DNA of 64,000 nt from Symbiodinium natans. Taxonomy: Eukaryota; Sar; Dinophyceae; Suessiales; Symbiodiniaceae. The notes below the pieces were generated by a model that was given only the letters and a program-made list of their open reading frames with translations, had not been told where the DNA came from and made no database searches. Location: NCBI GenBank assembly GCA_905221605.1, contig CAJNDS010002639.1:85445-149444 (forward strand), read 5' to 3'. A program made the translations under genes and the position numbers. The first letter of the stretch is position 1. The number at the start of each line of letters is the position of its first letter. Below, piece by piece: positions 33,642 to 43,100 of the stretch.

Positions 33642-34867
33642 GTCTGCGAAACTGGCGCTGTAGCCGAGGGGCCCGCTGCCGTAAGAAGAGCATATCGGAA
33701 TATCATCCTGCGCTCAGGCGTGAGCATCTTGAAGGCCAGAATCCAGGGGAAGGCCTGGTCCAGGACATCATTCTCCAGGGGAGAGAGTATGGTAAGTAGT
33801 CTGTCCTGTGCTCTGGAGTCCTCCGGAAGGTGTGCAGCAATTTGCCCTTTGAGCTGGAGAGTGAGGTGTAGCTTGGCAAAACTCTCTGGTATCGTGGTAT
33901 TGTGCCATATTGATGCCAGTTCGGATGCTGTGATGGGTCGCGACAGCCAGGTTCTGCCCAGGCGGAGGTCTGTACGCGTCTTTTGGTACGCATCAGTGGT
34001 CAGAAGATCATGGAGTTCCGTCAAGTGCTCCGCATATGAAAGAAGTGCCATGGCTTGATCCTGTCGCAGGACGTCCCAGGGTTCGCTGGGGCAGACTTCG
34101 TCTGGCACTCGTGCTCCTCTTGCTTGGGCGACCATGAAGTCGACCATGGCCATGGTCCGGTAAATCTTGGATGCTCGCTGTAGCATGTGAATTTCTGCGT
34201 CGAGGATGCCCAATGCATGTTCGTCACTTTGAGTATGTGGATTGGTGTCTGCCTCTCGCGGCCACGGCGAGATATCCGAAGGGAAGAGACAGAGGTGAAT
34301 TCCGTTCAGAACTCGTGTAGAGTCACTGGGTAGGATCCAGCGCAGATGCTGGGCAGCGCCATTGACGATGTCCCTGACGGTTTGCCCGCCCATTCCCAGA
34401 TTGTACAAAGTCTGAGAAATGATAAGGGCGGCTAACTTGAAGTCGTCCGGCTCCATGGTTTCCTCTTCAGTGTAGATATGCACCGTTTCGAGTATCATCT
34501 GCAAGGTGAGTGAGCTCCGTTCCGCCTCGTAGTGCTTGAGATGAGGGGGAGGCTCCGTGGGTGATAATAGGGATGCCATCTCAGCTTCGGCCAGCAAGGG
34601 AAGATTAGGCTGAGCTGATTGGGAGAGAAGTCGAATCCAGTTGTAGCTGCGTGCTGCCAGTCTCAGGGTTGGAGCCAGCATACAGTTCTCTCGTCGAGCG
34701 AGACCTCTGGCCTCATCCGAGAGGTAGAGGTTTGCATCCGGATCACTGGTTCTCTTGCCTGTGTACAGCATTGCCTTGCAGAAGAGGTTCAGTGCGGCGA
34801 GCTTGGACTTCATTGGCATCGTCGATGAGTCTGGTCGTAGCGGGAGCAATGGGCATGTATGCAACAT
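33635..34867 (-). CDS. ORF7, divergent member of the ORF7-10 family
   Basis: 410 codons from ATG 34867 (a second ATG, MPMKSK, lies 16 codons in). It shares the family layout: an N-terminal LRLAARSYNWIRLLSQ helix, a VHIYTEEETMEPDDFKLAAL segment equivalent to the YTNDG block, IHMLQRASKIYRTMAMVDFM, and ILSPLENDVLDQAFPWILAF then KMLTPERR at the end. The stop is the TGA of motif copy 7 (C-terminus QTE). Motif copy 8 lies 31 nt before the ATG. Function unknown. Confidence 0.75.
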   Translation of the reverse strand: MLHTCPLLPLRPDSSTMPMKSKLAALNLFCKAMLYTGKRTSDPDANLYLSDEARGLARRENCMLAPTLRLAARSYNWIRLLSQSAQPNLPLLAEAEMASLLSPTEPPPHLKHYEAERSSLTLQMILETVHIYTEEETMEPDDFKLAALIISQTLYNLGMGGQTVRDIVNGAAQHLRWILPSDSTRVLNGIHLCLFPSDISPWPREADTNPHTQSDEHALGILDAEIHMLQRASKIYRTMAMVDFMVAQARGARVPDEVCPSEPWDVLRQDQAMALLSYAEHLTELHDLLTTDAYQKTRTDLRLGRTWLSRPITASELASIWHNTTIPESFAKLHLTLQLKGQIAAHLPEDSRAQDRLLTILSPLENDVLDQAFPWILAFKMLTPERRMIFRYALLTAAGPSATAPVSQTE

Positions 34868-34898
34868 GACGCAGGGTTTGAGAGGGGGGGCTAGGCAG

Positions 34899-34917
34899 CA
34901 GGAGGTGACCTCTCTTT
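34899..34917 (-). repeat. punctuation motif copy 8
   Basis: A-variant GAGGTCACCTCCTG with altered 5' end; 31 nt upstream of the ORF7 ATG. Confidence 0.85.
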
Positions 34918-35211
34918 TCTGCCTTTGAGCCTGGAGAGAGGGTTGGTGAAAAGCTATCAGTTCTTGGCAACTCGAATCAGCTGGATTTTGCTACGGCAGT
35001 ATGTGCTGCAGAGGAAGGCTAAGAGTGAGGAGCCGGCTTTGTCTGTGGTAGAGCGTCCCACCTTGGCTTGTCGGAGCATAGAGCATGACTTCGGTGTGGC
35101 ACGTTGAGGACTAAGTCTAGGCAGCGGTAGCAGTGTGATGCGCGGCTGGATTTTGTCTCTGAGACACTGCTGGGTTGAAAAGGTGAAAGCAGTGACGCAT
35201 GCACTCCCTAG

Positions 35212-35230
35212 CAGGAGGTGACCTCACTCG
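35212..35230 (-). repeat. punctuation motif copy 9
   Basis: A-variant, 33 nt after the stop of the shifted ORF6 frame. Confidence 0.9.
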
Positions 35231-35263
35231 CAGGGAGTGCCAAAATTGAGCTCTGTGCATGCC

Positions 35264-35912
35264 TCACTTCTGTGGATCTCGTCTTGGGACAAGTGGGCCT
35301 TCGGTAATTATCCAGGTCTGGACTGTGCCCGGAGGCAGTGGGCTTCCTGTGGCAGACAGTACCGAGGTGCGCGCTGGGGGGGACCACGGGCTGAACGGGT
35401 TAGGAGCAAGGGAGACAATCGGTCCAGGAGTGATGATCCAGGTGCCCACTAGCGTTGCAGCTTCTTGCGCGGGATGAGGATGAGCTGCGGCTGGGGGAGA
35501 CATTGAGGCCCCCGACGTTGAAGTACCACTTGTCGAGGAGGGACGTGCCATGGTTCTGGGAGCACCTTCCGCCGTGGGAGGGGGGCTGTGACCTGAGTGG
35601 TCCTGCGCTTGGAAAGGCTGGTGAACCGGAGTCGGGGCAGGGGGGCCCGACGGCTGGTAGGCCTGCTGGGGCCAGCTGGGCGGGCTGGTTCCGGGAAGAG
35701 GCTGTCCGTCTCGAGGAGCTCCTTGACAGGGATTCCACTAGGTCGTCATCATCCTGAAGGGAAGAAGCCTCAGAGTCCAGGTCAGCCTCCGTGATCAGAC
35801 GGGAGTCTGCGTCCGCCTGATGCCTCTTGCCATGAGGATGTCGTCTTTTGGAGGGCTTGTCTTCGCTGTGTCGGGTTTCTCGATGTGACTTGCCTTCCTC
35901 CGGCGCTGACAT
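35264..35912 (-). pseudogene. ORF6, Ser/Pro-rich charged protein, frame shifted
   Basis: ATG 35912, 18 nt after motif copy 10, opens MSAPEEGKSHRETRHSEDKP. It continues with Lys/Arg/His-rich text, then an acidic SLQDDDDLVESLSRSSS run. This frame ends at 35400. An overlapping frame (35551-35264) contains two related segments, TWIITPGPIV and TWIITEGPLV, which look like genuine coding repeats. Its stop lies 33 nt before motif copy 9, fitting the rule seen for the other ORFs. I infer that a frameshift in the overlap splits one original ORF. Probably intrinsically disordered; function unknown. Confidence 0.55.
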
Positions 35913-35930
35913 GGCCAGTTAGCAGTAGAA

Positions 35931-35949
35931 CAGGAGGGAACCTCACTCG
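35931..35949 (-). repeat. punctuation motif copy 10
   Basis: Variant with GAGGTTCCCTCCTG, 18 nt upstream of the ORF6 ATG. Confidence 0.85.
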
Positions 35950-36233
35950 TTCAGGGCCGCTATTAACGATGGCTTGAGCTGTGAGCTCTGAGGTAGAGAA
36001 GAAAGAGCTGCTCTGAATGTGTCTTTGGCATGATGACCTCAGCTGGTTGAGGCTGAGGCAAAATCCTCGATGCGAGGTGGAGCATTGCGAGACCTGAGCA
36101 GAAGCCGGGAGAGGGCAGTTGCAAGCTATTAATGCATGATGTAGATGATCAGGGGTAACACGCGTTTTTCTGCACAGGTCTGCGTTGTCAGTACAGTCGC
36201 CTCTAAAGAACGTAAGGAAAAGGTGGGGTTCGA

Positions 36234-36252
36234 CAGGAGGGGACCTCACTCG
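36234..36252 (-). repeat. punctuation motif copy 11
   Basis: Consensus copy. Its TGA is the ORF5 stop. Confidence 0.9.
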
Positions 36253-37076
36253 TCGAAGTCATCCATGTCCTGAGGGTCATCGTCTGGTGTGGGTCTGAAT
36301 GCGTCTCCACAGGCCATGCATAGGTACCCCAGAACAGACTTCTTGCATTCTCTGGAGAGCCAGTGTAGCGCGAGAGGGAATTGATCTCTTTCCTGCCAGT
36401 AGCGTTGACCAGGCCTAGCCGAGAGTAGAATCGCTATCGCTTGTTGAGCAGTGAGGTGGTAGCGAACAATCAGGTAGGCACAGAGGGCGGAAGTCGAGCG
36501 ATTGATGCCCGCAAGACAATGGAACAGGATGACCATCGGTTTGGTGCGGCTGCACTCCTGGCCCTCAATTTCGTCGATCATCCTGATCCAGGTCCTGGCA
36601 AGATTTGACACCACATCATGGAAGCCTTGATCGTTCCGAGAGATGCGCACATCCGAGAGGTGGTAGCGCAAGTTGGAGATGCCCTCCATTTGGTACATGA
36701 ACTGCCAATCGGCATCTGTGTCATAACTCTCCCTGAAGCGCGATGATGCGTTGAGAGTCACGATGATATCAACCTGGTGCGCTTTGAGTTCAGGTATGTC
36801 GAGAGCAGTGCGCTGGGTGCCAAGCATCAGCGTGCAGTAGTCATCCCGGAACGCCACCGTGGAGTCCCATTTTGGCCAGTAGGCAACTGAATTTGGGAAG
36901 GAATGATCCGGGTGCTCGGCCATCAGGGCGCTCCATTCCGATGCCAGTCTGTGATCTTGCGTCGTCCATTGTACTCGACTGTAGAAGGCGGCCTGGGTCT
37001 GCGCGTGGATATCGTCCATTGCTTTGTTGTCAGTGATTGATGGTTCGAAGTTGCACCGCGGTTCCGGATCCTGCAT
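36246..37076 (-). CDS. ORF5, dual-specificity-phosphatase-like protein
   Basis: Contains VILFHCLAGINRSTSALCAY, which includes the HC-x5-R phosphatase loop followed by Ser, with the Cys near residue 187 of this start. A preceding helix (NLARTWIRMIDEI) and an upstream Asp-bearing HLSDVRIS loop match the dual-specificity/tyrosine phosphatase fold order, where such an Asp can be the general acid. I chose ATG 37076 because motif copy 12 lies 78 nt upstream, as for other ORFs. The frame is open further up to ATG 37469, which would translate motif copies 13 and 12 (VRSPP). The stop is the TGA of motif copy 11. Substrate unknown. A phosphatase in a LINE-like element is unexpected. Confidence 0.75.
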   Translation of the reverse strand: MQDPEPRCNFEPSITDNKAMDDIHAQTQAAFYSRVQWTTQDHRLASEWSALMAEHPDHSFPNSVAYWPKWDSTVAFRDDYCTLMLGTQRTALDIPELKAHQVDIIVTLNASSRFRESYDTDADWQFMYQMEGISNLRYHLSDVRISRNDQGFHDVVSNLARTWIRMIDEIEGQECSRTKPMVILFHCLAGINRSTSALCAYLIVRYHLTAQQAIAILLSARPGQRYWQERDQFPLALHWLSRECKKSVLGYLCMACGDAFRPTPDDDPQDMDDFDE

Positions 37077-37153
37077 TCTGAAGAGGCCATTGCGTTCAAG
37101 GCAAACGCTGTGTTCCGGGCCTCGAAGCCTGATGTAAGGAGCAGCCAGATCCT

Positions 37154-37172
37154 CAGGAGGAGACCTCACGCG
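37154..37172 (-). repeat. punctuation motif copy 12
   Basis: T-variant, 78 nt upstream of the ATG preferred for ORF5. Open in the VRSPP frame. Confidence 0.85.
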
Positions 37173-37438
37173 ACATTGGATGGAAATGACTGGAGTCACA
37201 TACACAGATGTTGCTTCAGCCTTGCGTTTGTGAGCTAGAAGCAGAGTAGGTGGCTGAGCCCCAAGCCTGTGAGCTCGTGACCTGAGCTGAGCTAGTCTTG
37301 AAGCACGCAGGCATCGTGCTTCGCTGAATGCGCATTGAGCCGGCCTAGAAAACCAGTCAGCTTGTTTTTGTGCCGTAGCGAGGGTCGAAAAAGGTAGCTT
37401 GGGTGCTTGTGCCGGACGCTTATCCCGGCGTGCCGTTT

Positions 37439-37457
37439 CAGGAGGGGACCTCACACG
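37439..37457 (-). repeat. punctuation motif copy 13
   Basis: CGTGTGAGGTCCCCTCCTG form, starting 20 nt after the ORF4 stop. Confidence 0.9.
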
Positions 37458-37477
37458 AAATGGCTTCATAGTGCAGA

Positions 37478-38305
37478 TTAGCTGAAGGCGTCCCACACAT
37501 CAGCAGAGAGCGCCAGAGACGTGTCCTTAAAGATTCTCTCTGCCTTTTCTTTGCCCACCGGAGTTCGGAGCAGGGAGAAGAAGTGCTGTACAAGAGGAGG
37601 GACCTGTCGCTGATGATGCGTGAAGGCTTGTTTGGCTGCCTGGATTGCCGGCCTGTCCTCCGCCAGGTACTCTAGGGTCGAGAAGAGTCCTCGGACGTGA
37701 TCTGCGGTTGAAGTTGTGGCTTGTTGAGGAGCCGGAGGTGTGCGTTTGTGCCAGGCCGACGTGTCGAGAGCAAGAAAGAAGGGCAGATCCGTGCTGGAGT
37801 CTGGCGAGATTCGTCTGCCCAGGTTGGACCATCCACAGTCTCGTACATAGTATCCTAGGAGCGCCGATTTGAGTACTAGGAGAATCAGCAAGTAGCACTC
37901 GTCCATGCTGGGACGTAGATGCGGTGGGAGGTTATCCAGCGGCTGGACCTTTTCCACCATGATGCCGTAGGCTTGCTGAATGAGGAGGTACTTCGGCGGG
38001 CCCGAGTCTCCCCGCCAGGAGGAGACCTCACTCGGCGTGGGAGACTTGGGAAACTCCAGGGGATTGACCGCGGAAGCCACTCTGAGCTGGATAGCAAAGA
38101 CGTTTGCCACCGTCGGGACCATCTCTGGGAAAACGTGTGCCAAGTCAAGTTCCGCTTCATGAGCCTGAAGTCCGTCTTGGGCCTGTTCTTCCTGGGGAGC
38201 AACAACTGAGAGTTTGAAGACCGAGTAGAATTCCCCGCCCTTGAAGTTGTATACAGCTCGGGTGACGCCCTTCATGGATGCTGTGCGGTTCAGCTTCAGA
38301 ACCAT
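37478..38305 (-). CDS. ORF4, N-terminally truncated copy
   Basis: Opens MVLKLNRTASMKGVTRAVYN and is open for 275 codons. In copy 2 the same sequence is the interior of a longer frame starting at ATG 63026, so this copy lacks about 286 N-terminal codons through a 1303-bp deletion whose junction is at 38311/38312. Here the ATG overlaps the end of ORF3 by 10 nt. An internal motif copy (14) is translated as SEVSSW. No catalytic motif recognised; charged and Pro-containing. The stop lies 20 nt before motif copy 13. Confidence 0.7.
   Translation of the reverse strand: MVLKLNRTASMKGVTRAVYNFKGGEFYSVFKLSVVAPQEEQAQDGLQAHEAELDLAHVFPEMVPTVANVFAIQLRVASAVNPLEFPKSPTPSEVSSWRGDSGPPKYLLIQQAYGIMVEKVQPLDNLPPHLRPSMDECYLLILLVLKSALLGYYVRDCGWSNLGRRISPDSSTDLPFFLALDTSAWHKRTPPAPQQATTSTADHVRGLFSTLEYLAEDRPAIQAAKQAFTHHQRQVPPLVQHFFSLLRTPVGKEKAERIFKDTSLALSADVWDAFS
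38016..38034 (-). repeat. punctuation motif copy 14
   Basis: T-variant inside ORF4, translated SEVSSW. Confidence 0.85.
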
Positions 38306-38565
38306 GCTGACCTGGAGCGGGCTTGTTGCACCGCCCAGGAGTCTCTACACCCGAAACAGCAGTGCCACAGATGTCCCGGCTTGTGTCGAACACATGGAGC
38401 ACTGTGGCATTGGTCGCAGCCTGCTCCGCATGATGACGGTGGTGGCGGAGGTGCCGTTGCCTTGACCAGAGCTTGGGCTACACTGGCCTGGCTTGTCGTC
38501 GTCTGGGTGTGAATGCCAGGGGTGTTTTCAATGGCAAGAATCGTGCCCTCCGGGTTGGTTGCCAT
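38296..38565 (-). CDS. ORF3, small Cys/His-rich protein
   Basis: 89 codons from MATNPEGTILAIENTPGIHT. The C-terminal half has a dense Cys/His cluster (CGAGCDQCHSAPCVRHKPGH then LWHCCFGC), likely zinc-binding, but the spacing matches no finger type I can name. Present in copy 2 (62321-62584) with a different last few residues, because the deletion in this copy begins within its C-terminal codons. May act as a nucleic-acid or protein-binding accessory. Confidence 0.65.
   Translation of the reverse strand: MATNPEGTILAIENTPGIHTQTTTSQASVAQALVKATAPPPPPSSCGAGCDQCHSAPCVRHKPGHLWHCCFGCRDSWAVQQARSRSAWF
38336..38353 (-). repeat. motif-like site 15 (degenerate)
   Basis: GGGTGTAGAGACTCCTG inside ORF3; resembles the GTGTAGAGG form of copy 16 but lacks part of the core. 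Also present in copy 2. Confidence 0.45.
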
Positions 38566-38889
38566 GGCGTGGTGATAATGGAGGAACTGTCAGTACTGAT
38601 CAATATGAGCAGAACGGCTGATGCTGAGCTAAGTTAGGGCTGCGGTCAGGCGCATGGCGGAAAAAAGTCCCCCAGCTTGTAAGTAATGCGAGAGCCTGTG
38701 GTGTGGCTCGCTCTGGTCGACGGCTGGCGTAAGTGAAGCTCGGCCTCAGTTGTAATGGGAGAAAGGCAGTTCGATGCAATAGTGAAGCTTGACGTATGGT
38801 GCAGAAAAGACTTTTCATGGCAGGCACGGTGCGCGCGAGGCGGCAGAGAAGGGAGAAAACGGGCTGACTCATCAGCGCCCTCGTTCTCT

Positions 38890-38909
38890 CAGGAGGGGAC
38901 CTCTACACG
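38890..38909 (-). repeat. punctuation motif copy 16
   Basis: CGTGTAGAGGTCCCCTCCTG, one extra base at the 5' side; between ORF2 and ORF3. Confidence 0.85.
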
Positions 38910-38981
38910 AGAGTAAGAGGGTTGTCTGAGGCTAAGTGACTAGCTAGATCCCCCAGGAAGACAAGGGGGCCTTGGACAGCT

Positions 38982-39001
38982 CAGGACGGGACCTCGACTC
39001 G
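38982..39001 (-). repeat. punctuation motif copy 17
   Basis: CGAGTCGAGGTCCCGTCCTG, starting 16 nt after the ORF2 stop. The copy 2 equivalent has the consensus CCCCTCC. Confidence 0.85.
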
Positions 39002-39017
39002 GATGTCCTGGAAAACT

Positions 39018-40091
39018 TTAGCCCTCGTTGCCTCCTGTGCGCAGCGCTTCCAGCTGATCGCGGAGGGTCTGCATCTGTGGAGACCGTCTTAGGCCCTCCC
39101 TGCGCATGGTGACCCCAACTAGGTTCCAGATTGAGTTGTCCGCTAGAAGTCGAAAGGCGTGCATTGCCTCGTGGTCGTCTCCGATGGTCAAGGCCAGTTC
39201 CAGGAGGAAGGCTATGACCGGCCTTTCTTCCGTCAGGTTGGCTCGCAGCGGTCTGGACGGCCTGAACTTGGTGAGCTGTTCTTGATCTAGCTTGAGCATA
39301 GCCGCCAGGTGGGTGGAGACAACCTTGGGCGAGAGAGGAGGGCGTTGGGCATCGATGACTACCTTCCGCTGTTTGGCGTCCCATCTCATGTAGTTCCAGT
39401 AGAAGGCAGGGTTCTCGTCCGTGTGGTGTCGACCTCGGGAGGCAAGTGCTCCTGGTAGAGAGATAAGTGCTGATTCCTTGTCCTGGTTCGTGCTGTCATA
39501 GGCGATGTGATCGAAGCCCTGGGCTCGAGTGTGCAGCTCGTGAAGGAGACCGAGGAACAGGGCGTGGCGAAAAGGCGTGCCAGGGGGGTCCTGGGGCTGG
39601 TCCGACTTCCACTGTTGCTGGATCCGTGCCAAGGAGGGAACCACACTGTTCGCTTGGTGCACCGTGGCGTAGAAGATCCATCCATGATGGTATCGCAAGG
39701 CTGTCAATTCATCCTCGTGATTCAGCAGGGCCAAGATGATGCTAGCCAAGAGGTCAGCGGTTGGTTTGACCTCCTGCTTTGATTTCTGCGGACCGTTGTG
39801 CGAGGCCCTTGGTCTGGAGCCATTACGGCGACCAGTCCTCCTGGGCCTCCTGGACGGTGAGGGCAATCGAGTCGGCGGCATTTCCTCGTCCTGCTCCAGA
39901 TCCTTTTGCTGACGGCGCTGTTTGGGAGGCCTATCCCTGTCGTGAGCAGGGACCAGTTCTCTGGACGTTGAACGTTCATCAGGGCCAAATGCCCGCGCAG
40001 CCATGGATGAAGCGGCAAGATGGGGGAGGTTCTTAAAGAGCACTTGGCATAGTGCGGGGTTGTTCAGCAGCTCCTGCTGGGCTTGCTCCAT
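39018..40091 (-). CDS. ORF2, basic protein of unknown function
   Basis: 357 codons from ATG 40091 (MEQAQQELLNNPALCQVLFK). The N-terminal third is strongly basic and disordered (KQRRQQKDLEQDEE and RRPRRTGRRNGSRPRA). The rest is a conserved globular region including LRYHHGWIFYATVHQANSVV and an ENPAFYWNYMRWDAKQRK segment. The basic region suggests nucleic-acid binding, as in ORF1p-type proteins of LINEs, but no known fold is evident. The ATG lies 56 nt after motif copy 18 and the TAA lies 16 nt before copy 17. Copy 2 encodes a near-identical protein. An upstream in-frame GTG within the motif is not needed as a start. Confidence 0.8.
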   Translation of the reverse strand: MEQAQQELLNNPALCQVLFKNLPHLAASSMAARAFGPDERSTSRELVPAHDRDRPPKQRRQQKDLEQDEEMPPTRLPSPSRRPRRTGRRNGSRPRASHNGPQKSKQEVKPTADLLASIILALLNHEDELTALRYHHGWIFYATVHQANSVVPSLARIQQQWKSDQPQDPPGTPFRHALFLGLLHELHTRAQGFDHIAYDSTNQDKESALISLPGALASRGRHHTDENPAFYWNYMRWDAKQRKVVIDAQRPPLSPKVVSTHLAAMLKLDQEQLTKFRPSRPLRANLTEERPVIAFLLELALTIGDDHEAMHAFRLLADNSIWNLVGVTMRREGLRRSPQMQTLRDQLEALRTGGNEG

Positions 40092-40147
40092 AGCGCTTAG
40101 GGAGGACACGCATGGTAGCACAAGTGAAAACGCTGCCCGTTCACCTT

Positions 40148-40166
40148 CAGGAGGGGACCTCACACG
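40148..40166 (-). repeat. punctuation motif copy 18
   Basis: CGTGTGAGGTCCCCTCCTG, 14 nt after the ORF1 stop and 56 nt before the ORF2 ATG, so a single copy serves both positions here. Confidence 0.9.
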
Positions 40167-40180
40167 AAGATGAATGGGAC

Positions 40181-43100
40181 TTAACTTAAGCGTTGGAGGA
40201 GCAAAAGGTAAGCTCCTGACCCGATCTGTGCACGTTCCTCGCTCGTAGGCGAGAAGCCTGGGCTGGTGTCATCACCTACCTGCAGAGAAGGAAGCAAGGT
40301 GAAGGATCTGTAATGACCTGAGGTGGCTTCCTGCCCTATGTGAAAGAGTCCCGAGACGGATCTGTAGCGAACAAAGGATTGAGAGTGAGGCCCTGTCCAT
40401 GCAGGCAGCTGTACTTCGTCCTGCAAGCCCGTGAGTCTCCAGTGCTGCTTCGCTCCGGCATTTGTGAACCTTGGCAGAGACACAAAGATATAAGGAGGTG
40501 TATACAACAGTGCCGCCTTCGAGTCATGTGGAGAGTGCCACTCGTGCACAAAAAAGGACAGTGAATAGGCTAAGATGGGCGCCGCCTGGGAGTCAGGCTG
40601 GGACAGCCTGGTCGGGTCGGTGCCTTCCGGGAAGGTTAGTAGAAGGGGGGAGAAGCCAGTTGAGTCGGGTATGTCTGCATCATAGACTCTCTTCCAGGGG
40701 GTACCTTGTAAGGAGCCATGGTGGTTAGCCAACAAAAACGTCAAGTACTCGAGTGCATCGCTTTGCCTCTTCGCAAGCCTCCAGTCTGGATGACAATGCG
40801 GGAGCGATTCTAGTGCGAGAATAGAGACTGGGTGCGAGGCCCTTGCTCGAAGTTCCCGCTGGAGAGGCTGAAGGTTCGACCAGTCCACTGAGGGTTCTTC
40901 CCTCAGAGCGCTAATCATCTGCAAGACTGAAATGGCGTAGCACAAGTTATGAGGATTAATCAACTGTGGCATAGGCTGAGCTGCAGGAGGCGGTGGCGGA
41001 GGAGAGGCATCCAGGTCTGTCGGTGCTGGCTGAGGAGGTCCTGCGCCCAGCTGTGCAGCCTGGGAGGCACTCCCTGGGCGAAACCATCTCTGAAGCTGGC
41101 TTTGCTTGGACCTGGGATTGGGAGCCTGCAGGGTCCGCTGTTGGAACGTCTTTGGTTGGGGGGTAGCCTGTGTGGGAGATGCGTGTTGGTGTGATGTTGT
41201 CGTGCTCGGCCCGGGGGAAGGGACCGCAGGAGGAGACGCGCCAGCCCCAGAGGTGGGGGGCGAGAGATGTGAGAGCTGAGTGTGTTGGAGGGACGAGTGC
41301 ATTCTGGAAAGAGGGGCGTCAGGGTGCAGAAAGAAGAAGAGTTGTAATTGCTGAATGACCGGGCACTGCTTCGTGTGTCGGGGGGCGCTCTCCACTTTCA
41401 CTCCACAGGCAGGACAGGGTGACAGGCGGGTCAGCACATACATCTTAGAGGTGTTATTCCCCGCAGAGGCCTTATAAGAGTCCCATTCTGCCCCGTGTTT
41501 CTTTGTGAGGTGGAAGGCTAGTTTTGTCGTGGAGGCTATCCACGAGTCGCAGAGCAGACAGGTCCTGGTGAGTTGCTGGCCAAGGTGGCCGGTGAGGAGC
41601 TCGAGGAAGGTCTGGGTTCCGGCCTGTTGCAGAAGTTCGGTGCGCATGCGCGAAATGAGAGGTACTGTGTCCATCTGCAAGGTAAGTTGGACCGAGGGTG
41701 CGGCAGTAGCACGGCAGTCTGACGAGGGCACGAGCTCCTGGCTGGAGGAGACCTCACTCGCCTTGGGAGGAGCTTCGTCAGCCTGAGTGGCCGCCTCAGG
41801 TCTAGAAAGCTTGAAACCAGCCTGTCGGCAGACTCTGCGCTCAACGTGCTGTTGTAGATTATGCCAGTTTTTAAATTTCGCCTGGCAGTTCGAGCATTGA
41901 GGCAGGCCTCCCACGGAGTGCTTTAGGCGTGAGAATTCAAGGGGTGGCGGAACAGGAGCCGGATGCTTGACTGTCCGGTGTGTTCTCATGCCCGCCGCAG
42001 TACGAAATACCTTGCCACAGCATGTGTGCATGGGCACGTCCGGAGAAGGGTCATTGTCGGCCTCCCTGAGCAGCTTGCTGTAAGAGGCTACAATTTCCTC
42101 CGCCGTTTGCAGGGTGGAGGGAATAGTTAAGATATCCTCATATGGCCAGGCGCCGGACTGAGTGAGGAGCGAAGAGCTCGCGTTGGCCGGCGTGGATGTT
42201 GAGCAGGAGGTGACCTCACTCGCTGGGGCTGCATTCCGGCGCTTGCGAAGAGAGTCTAGGCGCTGGGCGGAGCGATCATGAAGCTGCTGAATGGGAGAGA
42301 CAAGTTTCAGACGTGCAAAAAGCGCTGCTGTAGTTTCACGAGTCTTATGCACAGGGTTGTGCGTTACCGCTCGCACCTGTCTGGCATGCCATGAGCGGAG
42401 AGCCCGTGCCCGCCTACCTGAGAGACCAACGGATTCCAGGCCAAAGGTGGCCGTGGACCAGACGGTGGCTCTCCAGACAAGCAGCCTAGATGCGGTTTTT
42501 GTCCTGCGCTTATTGTGAATGAATTTGCGCACTGTCTGCTTTTTCTTCGCCGCTCTCTCTTGTCTTAGGGAATAGGTAAGATCTTCCGGGTTTGAGTAGC
42601 TGACCATGACCCCTAGATACTTGAAGGAGTCTACCAGCTCGAAGGAAGGAAGAGAGGGGAGAGGGGGAAGAACTGAGGAATTCGAAAGCAGAATTGGCCG
42701 TCTTGGCTGCTCTGGTGCATCTATATTCCAGACCGTGACCTTCCGGCCTGAGCGAAGCTCCTGTGACTTGAAGAGCTTCTTGGCCTGCTGTGCGTGGCGA
42801 CCTGCCAGTTTGACCATGATGTTGCACTTGGCGTAATTCACCTCTAGTCCGGCTTCTTGCAGGTAGTGCAGTAACAGTCTAACCATGTCATGAGCCGCGT
42901 AGAGATCGGACCAGTTGTGGATGTCTCGGTGAATGACGAGGTCATCTGCGAATCCTGTGAGGAACTGCTGTATGGGAGGGAACCCTATGTGGGTGGCCAT
43001 AAGCCGGAACGCCTCCGTGATGACCAGGGAGAAGAGAGAGGGGGCCAGTTTGCAGCCTTGCTTTATACCTCTTGTGGAGGTTACTGTTTCCTGGCCTCGT

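Noticed and set aside
28857-34867. Assignment of ORF7-ORF10 as viral capsid or nucleoprotein
   Set aside because: Length and helical composition alone are not enough; no diagnostic motif seen.
30295-40166. ORFs beginning MRSPP as true protein starts
   Set aside because: The M is a GTG inside the 19-nt motif; better ATG starts follow, and the same peptide appears wherever the motif is translated in that frame.
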